Shown: in pieces, positions 5,687 to 9,739 of the stretch
Position numbering within the stretch: the first letter of the stretch is position 1
How the letters are laid out: each line of letters begins with the position of its first letter
Assembly (NCBI GenBank): GCA_023402505.1
Contig: JAEYGD010000450.1
Location: 1-9,739, forward strand
DNA length: 9,739 nucleotides
Source of the DNA: Actinomycetes bacterium
Lineage (GTDB): Bacteria > Actinomycetota > Actinomycetes > Mycobacteriales > Micromonosporaceae
Direction of reading: 5' to 3'
Program-made: the position numbers and the translations under genes
Notes under the pieces: model-generated
What the model saw: only the letters and a program-made list of their open reading frames with translations
Databases searched by the model: none
Told to the model about the DNA's origin: nothing

Positions 5687-6969
5687 CCAGCGAGATCCTG
5701 GGCGAGTGGCGGCGACCGGCGCCGACGCCCGAGCAGCAGCGGCTCGACGTCTACGTCGGGTTGGCCACCACCGTGCTCGCGCTGTTCAGCCTCACCCTGG
5801 CCCGCAGCACCGGGGCGTTCCTGCTCGGACCGCCGCCGTCCGGGCCGGAACAGGTCTTCTGGACCGTCGCGGTGACCCTGCCGCTGATCTGGCGACGCCG
5901 CTTCCCCGCCGCCGTCACGCTGGTGATCTCGGCCGCGTTCATCGCGGCGCAGGCGCGCTCCGCCCCGGAGACACAGCTGTCCGGCTGGGCGCTGTTCGCC
6001 GCCATCTACACCCTCGGCGCGTGGGGGCGCGACCGCCGCCAGTCCCGGCGGCTGCGGGTCGGCGTCATCGCCACCATGTTCGTCTGGCTCGGCGTCTACT
6101 ACGCGACCACCATCGGCAGCATCCCGCCGGACGCGTTCGCCCGCGCGGTCGGGCCGGTGCCACCGGTGCTCGCCGCGGTCGTCAGCGGGGTGCTGGTCAA
6201 CGGGCTGTACTTCGGGTTCGCGTACTTCTTCGGGGAGACCGCCTGGCTGGCCGCCCGCCGCCAGCACGACCTCCGGACCCAGGCCGAGGAACTGCGCCGG
6301 TCCCAGGCCGAGGTACGCGAGCACGCGGTGGTCGGCGAGCGGGTACGCATCGCCCGGGAACTGCACGACGTCGTCGCCCACCACGTGTCCGTGATGGGCG
6401 TGCAGGCGGCCGCCGCCCGGCGCGTCTTCGACAAGGACCCGGCCAAGGCGCGTACGGCGCTGAGCGCGATCGAGGAGACCGCCCGCACGGCCGTCGACGA
6501 GCTGCGCCGGATGCTCGGCGTGCTGCGCGCCCGCGACGCCGCCCCCGGCGGCACCGGTCCCGCCGGCCCCGCCGGCATCGACCAGATCGCCGCCCTGGTC
6601 GACCGGGCCCGCGAGGCCGGACTACGCGCCACCCTGGGGGTGTACGGGGACCGGACGCACCTGCCCGAGTCGCTGTCCCAGGCGGCGTACCGGGTGGCGC
6701 AGGAGGCCGTGACGAACGTGCTCAAGCACGCCACCGGCGCGGCCGTGCTGGACGTACGGATCCGCTACCTGGCACACGAGGTGGAGGTCGACGTGACCGA
6801 CGACGGACGGCCGACCCGCCCGGCCAACCCGGACGGGATGGGCCTGATCGGCATGCGTGAACGGGTCGCCACCCACGGCGGCACGCTGGAGGTCGGCCCC
6901 CGCGGCGCCGGCGGTTGGCGGGTACGCGCCCGCTTCCCCCTGCCGGTGCCGGCGGAGCGTCCGGCGTGA
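5683..6969 (+). CDS. Sensor histidine kinase, HisKA_3 (NarL/DesK-like) type
   Basis: The product is 428 residues. Hydrophobic segments near 23-41, 57-70, 76-90, 101-115, 125-145 and 160-183 make an integral-membrane sensor with almost no extracellular domain, so it probably senses within or at the membrane. A coiled linker (190-218) leads to the HisKA_3 dimerisation helix VRIARELHDVVAHHVSVM with the phospho-acceptor His228. The HATPase part has the N box QEAVTNVLKHA with Asn345, the DDGRP G1 box, and GMGLIGMRERV. It autophosphorylates on His and passes the phosphate to the response regulator encoded next, with which it overlaps by GTGA. The ATGA overlap with the M48 peptidase at its start makes it part of the same transcript. 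The G1 loop holds a PTRPAN insert of low complexity. Stimulus unknown; envelope or membrane stress is a reasonable guess from context. Confidence 0.96.
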   Translation: MTSEILGEWRRPAPTPEQQRLDVYVGLATTVLALFSLTLARSTGAFLLGPPPSGPEQVFWTVAVTLPLIWRRRFPAAVTLVISAAFIAAQARSAPETQLSGWALFAAIYTLGAWGRDRRQSRRLRVGVIATMFVWLGVYYATTIGSIPPDAFARAVGPVPPVLAAVVSGVLVNGLYFGFAYFFGETAWLAARRQHDLRTQAEELRRSQAEVREHAVVGERVRIARELHDVVAHHVSVMGVQAAAARRVFDKDPAKARTALSAIEETARTAVDELRRMLGVLRARDAAPGGTGPAGPAGIDQIAALVDRAREAGLRATLGVYGDRTHLPESLSQAAYRVAQEAVTNVLKHATGAAVLDVRIRYLAHEVEVDVTDDGRPTRPANPDGMGLIGMRERVATHGGTLEVGPRGAGGWRVRARFPLPVPAERPA

Positions 6970-7667
6970 GCGGCGACGCCGCCCAGGACGGGGCGATCCG
7001 GGTGCTGCTCGCCGACGACCAGCACCTGGTCCGTACCGGCTTCCGGGTCATCCTCGAGGTGGAGGACGACATCGAGGTGGTCGGCGAGGCCGCGGACGGC
7101 GAACGCGCGGTCGGCATGGCCCGGGCGCTGCGACCCGACGTGGTGCTCATGGACGTGGAGATGCCGGGCGTCGACGGTCTGGAGGCGACCCGGCGGATCA
7201 CCGCCGACCAGGACGGGCCGGGCGGGCCGGCGGTGCTGATCCTCACCACCTTCGACCGGGACGACTACCTGTTCGCCGCGCTGCGCGCCGGGGCCAGCGG
7301 CTTCCTGCTCAAGAACGGCACGCCGGAGGCCCTGGTCGAGGCGATCCGGGTGCTGGCCCGGGGCGACGGGCTGCTCGCCCCGGAACTCACCCGGCGGGTC
7401 ATCGCCACCTTCGCCGGGCCCGCCGGGGCGACCGCCGGCCGCGTGTCACCCGAGGCGGCGCTGCACGAGCTCACCCCCCGCGAGCGGGAGGTGCTGGCCC
7501 TGGTCGCCCGGGGCGCCAGCAACGCCGAGATCGCCGCCGGCCTGCACCTCGGCGAGGCTACGGTGAAGACCCACGTCAGCCGGGTGCTGGCCAAGCTCGG
7601 CCTGCGCGACCGGGTGCAGGCGGTGGTCTTCGCGTACGAGCACGGGGTGGTGCGACCCGGCGGCTGA
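6966..7667 (+). CDS. NarL/FixJ-family response regulator (REC + LuxR-type HTH)
   Basis: The product is 233 residues from a GTG start. The receiver domain (about 11-130) has the acidic pair Asp17/Asp18, phospho-acceptor Asp63 in VVLMDVEMPG, Thr94 and Lys116 (GASGFLLKN). The C-terminal LuxR-type HTH (about 167-228) contains LTPREREVLALVARGASNAE and the recognition helix EATVKTHVSRVLAKLGL. All key residues are intact, so phosphorylation-dependent dimerisation and DNA binding are expected. The start at 6966 is the GTGA overlap with the kinase. An upstream in-frame ATG at 6915 would need 17 extra residues from kinase sequence, and the receiver domain begins right after GTG, so that was not chosen. 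Target sites are unknown; the ABC exporter promoter 80 bp downstream is the likeliest nearby target. A short hairpin follows the gene. Confidence 0.97.
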   Translation: MSGDAAQDGAIRVLLADDQHLVRTGFRVILEVEDDIEVVGEAADGERAVGMARALRPDVVLMDVEMPGVDGLEATRRITADQDGPGGPAVLILTTFDRDDYLFAALRAGASGFLLKNGTPEALVEAIRVLARGDGLLAPELTRRVIATFAGPAGATAGRVSPEAALHELTPREREVLALVARGASNAEIAAGLHLGEATVKTHVSRVLAKLGLRDRVQAVVFAYEHGVVRPGG

Positions 7668-7687
7668 CCGCCTCCGCCCGCAGGCGG
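7668..7687 (+). terminator. Short hairpin after response regulator gene (possible attenuator)
   Basis: CCGCCT (7668-7673) pairs with AGGCGG (7682-7687) around an 8-nt loop, starting immediately after the TGA. Six G-C-rich pairs without a T tract make a weak terminator at best, so read-through to the ABC genes remains possible. Confidence 0.4.
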
Positions 7688-7735
7688 ACCCCGTCGTTCC
7701 ACCGGCGGGCGGACGGCAACCGGCCACCGTGGATC

Positions 7736-7748
7736 TAGCGTCGTCCTC
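7736..7748 (+). promoter_or_regulatory. Candidate -10 of a leaderless promoter for the ABC exporter
   Basis: TAGCGT (7736-7741) fits the TAnnnT minimal -10 and lies exactly seven bases before the GTG start at 7749, where no Shine-Dalgarno sequence is present. A good -35 is not visible, which would suit a promoter needing an activator such as the adjacent response regulator. A small dyad CCAC-C-GTGG (7724-7732) abuts the -10. Weak evidence on its own. Confidence 0.4.
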
Positions 7749-8642
7749 GTGACCAATGTGCTCCGCCTCGACGGCGTCGACCGCAGTTTCGGCGACCGCC
7801 GGGTGCTCCAGAACGTGTCCTTCGACGTGGCGGCCGGACGCATGACCGGCTTCGTCGGCGGCAACGGCGCCGGCAAGACCACCACCATGCGGATCATCCT
7901 CGGCGTGCTCGCCCCGGACGCCGGGCAGCTCAGCTGGCAGGGCGTGCCGCTGACCCGCGAGGTACGCGCCCGCTTCGGCTACATGCCGGAGGAGCGCGGT
8001 CTCTACCCGAAGATGAGCGTCCGGGAGCAGGTGGCGTACCTGGGCCAGTTGCACGGGATGACCGCGGCGGCGGCCCGGCGCAGCACCGACACCCTGCTGG
8101 AGCGGGTCGGCCTCGCCGAACGCGGCGGCGACCTGCTGGAGACGCTGTCCCTGGGCAACCAGCAGCGCGCCCAGATCGCCGCCGCGCTGGTGCACGACCC
8201 CGAGGTGCTGGTACTCGACGAGCCGTTCTCCGGCCTCGACCCGCTGGCCGTCGACACGGTGATGGCCGTGCTGCGCGAACGGGCCGCCGCCGGGGTGCCG
8301 GTGCTCTTCTCCAGCCACCAGCTCGACGTCGTCGAGCGGCTCTGCGACGACCTGGTGATCATCGCCGGCGGGGTGATCCGGGCCGCCGGCAGCCGGCAAC
8401 AGCTGCGGTCGACGTACACCTCGCCCCGCTTCGAGCTGGTGGTGGAGGGCGACGCCGGCTGGCTGCGGGACCAGCCCGGGGTCACCCTGGTCGACCTGGA
8501 CGGCGCCCGCGCCGTGTTCGACCTGGCCCCCGGCGCCGACGAGCAGCCGGTGCTGCACGCCGCGCTGGCCCGCGGCCCGGTCCGCGCGTTCCGCCCGGTC
8601 AGCCCCTCCCTCACCGAGATCTTCCGAGAGGTCGCCCAGTGA
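7749..8642 (+). CDS. ABC exporter ATP-binding protein (NatA/YhaQ-like)
   Basis: The product is 297 residues. It has a Walker A loop GGNGAGKT (37-44, Lys43), a Q-loop region GYMPEERGLYP (77-87) with the PEERGLY typical of this exporter group instead of a Gln, the signature LSLGNQQR (133-140), Walker B VLVLDEP (153-159) with catalytic Glu158, a D-loop SGLD, and the switch His190 in SSHQLD. Residues about 225-297 form the C-terminal extension (DUF4162-like) common in NatA-type ATPases. It powers export by the permease encoded next, a single half that would dimerise. Start: GTG at 7749, seven bases after a candidate -10; the protein begins directly with the MTNVLRLDGV strand of the ABC fold. Its stop overlaps the permease GTG by 4 bp. 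The substrate is not identifiable; sodium, peptides and drugs are all known in the family. Confidence 0.97.
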   Translation: MTNVLRLDGVDRSFGDRRVLQNVSFDVAAGRMTGFVGGNGAGKTTTMRIILGVLAPDAGQLSWQGVPLTREVRARFGYMPEERGLYPKMSVREQVAYLGQLHGMTAAAARRSTDTLLERVGLAERGGDLLETLSLGNQQRAQIAAALVHDPEVLVLDEPFSGLDPLAVDTVMAVLRERAAAGVPVLFSSHQLDVVERLCDDLVIIAGGVIRAAGSRQQLRSTYTSPRFELVVEGDAGWLRDQPGVTLVDLDGARAVFDLAPGADEQPVLHAALARGPVRAFRPVSPSLTEIFREVAQ

Positions 8643-9700
8643 ACACCACGCAGGCCACCAGGCTGGTCGCCGCCCGCGAGATCCGGGTCAAGCTACGCGA
8701 CCGCACGTTCCTGTTCAGCACCCTGTTCTTCCTGCTCATCGCCGCGGCGGCGACCGTGCTGCCGCCGCTGCTCTCCGGTGGCCCGGCGAGCGTCGCGGTG
8801 ACCGAGGCGACGGCCGGACCGCTGCGCGACGCCGGCCTGGAGGTGCGGACCGTCCCCGACGACCGGGCCGCCGAGCAGGCCCTCCGCGACGGCGAGGTGG
8901 ACGCCGCCGTGGTCGCCGGGCCGACGGTCCTGGCCATGGACGACGCGCCGAACGAGGTGGTCACGGCGCTGAGCACCCAACCCGAGGTCCGGCTCCTCGA
9001 CCCGGACGCCGTCGACCCGGTGGTGGCGTTCCTGGTGCCGTTCGCCTTCGCGTTCGTCTTCTTCCTCACCTCGCAGACCTTCGGCGTGCAGATCGCGCAG
9101 TCCGTGGTGGAGGAGAAACAGACCCGGATCGTGGAGATCCTCGTGGCCGCGGTGCCGGTGCGGGCCCTGCTGGCCGGCAAGCTGGTCGCCGGCACCGTGC
9201 TGGCGCTCGGCCAGATCGCGCTGATCGCCCTGGTCACCGTGGTCGGCATGCGGTTCGCCGACAGCGGCGGGCTGCTCACCCTGCTGGGGCCCGCGATCGG
9301 CTGGTTCCTGCCGTTCTTCCTGCTCGGCTTCGTGCTGGTCGCGGCGATGTGGGCGGCGGCCGGCGCGCTCGTCAACCGGCAGGAGGACATCGCCGGCGTC
9401 TCCACGCCGGTGCAGCTCGCCGTGATGCTGCCGTTCTTCGCGGTGATCTTCCTCAACGAGAACGCCACCGCCATGCGGGTGCTGTCGTACCTGCCGTTCT
9501 CCTCACCGACCGCGATGCCGCTGCGGCTGTTCACCGGCGACGCGGCCGGCTGGGAGCCGCTGGTGTCGCTGGTCCTGCTGCTGGTCACCGCCGCCGCGTT
9601 CCTGGCCGCCGGCGCCCGGGTGTACGAGGGTTCGCTGTTGCGCACCAACGGCCGCACCTCGATCCGGGCCGCCTGGCGGTCCCGGGAGACGATCGGCTGA
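8639..9700 (+). CDS. ABC-2 type exporter permease (NatB/YhaP-like)
   Basis: The product is 353 residues from a GTG start in the GTGA overlap with the ATPase. The first membrane segment (26-45) follows the cytosolic ATRLVAAREIRVKLRDRTF, which is the usual start of NatB permeases. An extracytoplasmic loop of only about 80 residues (46-127) leads to five more segments (near 128-146, 184-204, 217-243, 260-275, 308-328). Between the second and third is the cytosolic coupling segment VVEEKQTRIVEILVAAVP (157-174), the most conserved part of the family. With two copies plus two ATPases it would form a complete exporter. The loop is shorter than in typical NatB or YhaP, a possible hint at a different substrate. 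Another regulated exporter role, such as antibiotic or peptide resistance, is possible. Confidence 0.94.
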   Translation: MNTTQATRLVAAREIRVKLRDRTFLFSTLFFLLIAAAATVLPPLLSGGPASVAVTEATAGPLRDAGLEVRTVPDDRAAEQALRDGEVDAAVVAGPTVLAMDDAPNEVVTALSTQPEVRLLDPDAVDPVVAFLVPFAFAFVFFLTSQTFGVQIAQSVVEEKQTRIVEILVAAVPVRALLAGKLVAGTVLALGQIALIALVTVVGMRFADSGGLLTLLGPAIGWFLPFFLLGFVLVAAMWAAAGALVNRQEDIAGVSTPVQLAVMLPFFAVIFLNENATAMRVLSYLPFSSPTAMPLRLFTGDAAGWEPLVSLVLLLVTAAAFLAAGARVYEGSLLRTNGRTSIRAAWRSRETIG

Positions 9701-9739
9701 GCCCGGCCCGGCCCGGCGCGGCCCGGCCCGGTGCGGCCC
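9701..9739. repeat. GCCCG pentanucleotide tandem repeat at right edge
   Basis: Directly after the permease stop, the sequence reads as units of five: GCCCG three times, GCGCG, GCCCG twice, GTGCG, then GCCC at the edge. That is seven full units and a partial one, with two single-base variants. The array may continue past the window. It contains no GGG, so it cannot fold on itself as a long simple hairpin. It may be a repeat tract or the left arm of a terminator whose other arm lies outside. Confidence 0.8.

Noticed and set aside
4555..6384. 609-codon open frame on the minus strand
   Set aside because: It lies antisense to the M48 peptidase and histidine kinase, both with intact catalytic motifs. 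Its translation is low-complexity, rich in Arg, Ser and Gly, with no motif. Long antisense frames are expected at this GC content.
6915..6965. Earlier ATG start for the response regulator
   Set aside because: The extra 17 residues come from the kinase C-terminus region in another frame and precede the receiver domain without similarity; the GTGA overlap start is typical.
8611..9657. 348-codon open frame on the minus strand
   Set aside because: Antisense to the ABC permease; composition of Ser, Arg, Thr and Ala typical of a shadow frame.
1..9739. Search for tRNA, rRNA, CRISPR, transposase, integrase or phage genes
   Set aside because: Nothing with such motifs, repeats or composition was found; all sizeable spaces are under 150 nt and are accounted for.

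Overview
The window is high-GC DNA, with codons ending overwhelmingly in G or C, GTG starts in at least five of the ten genes, and long spurious open frames on both strands. Together with the gene families present this points to an actinomycete. The style suggests Micromonosporaceae, but that rank is an inference. Apart from one gene fragment at the left edge, everything reads on the + strand. No RNA gene, insertion sequence, CRISPR array or phage gene was seen; this looks like ordinary chromosome rather than a mobile island.

Layout. (1) 1-661, minus: the N-terminal part of a Ser/Thr protein kinase that runs off the left edge. (2) 662-809: the divergent intergenic region, holding a perfect 12-bp GC-rich inverted repeat. 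(3) 810-1508: a secreted protein with no recognised family, followed by a strong hairpin. (4) 1554-1638: an intergenic stretch full of TGTG/CACA inverted repeats over a probable leaderless promoter, then 1639-2927: a PadR repressor overlapping by 4 bp a HAAS-type membrane protein, closed by a perfect 15-bp hairpin. (5) 3076-7667: a tightly packed cluster of lemA, an M48 (HtpX-like) membrane metallopeptidase with a C-terminal TerB-like extension, a histidine kinase and a NarL/LuxR-type response regulator, with junctions of 1 nt, 4-bp overlap and 4-bp overlap. (6) 7749-9700: an ABC exporter of NatA/NatB type, ATPase and permease overlapping by 4 bp, followed at the right edge by a GCCCG-type pentanucleotide repeat.

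How they may work together. PadR and its partner form a familiar regulator/membrane-sensor pair that probably represses its own promoter through the CACA repeats. The LemA, M48 peptidase and two-component genes look like one envelope-directed transcription unit: a membrane protease of the quality-control type physically coupled to a phosphorelay whose output may be the adjacent ABC exporter. LemA-M48 pairs, PadR-HAAS pairs and HK-RR-ABC groups are each known arrangements. What stands out is the fusion of the first to the third by an ATGA overlap, and the architecture of the peptidase. No clearly new system can be claimed from sequence alone.
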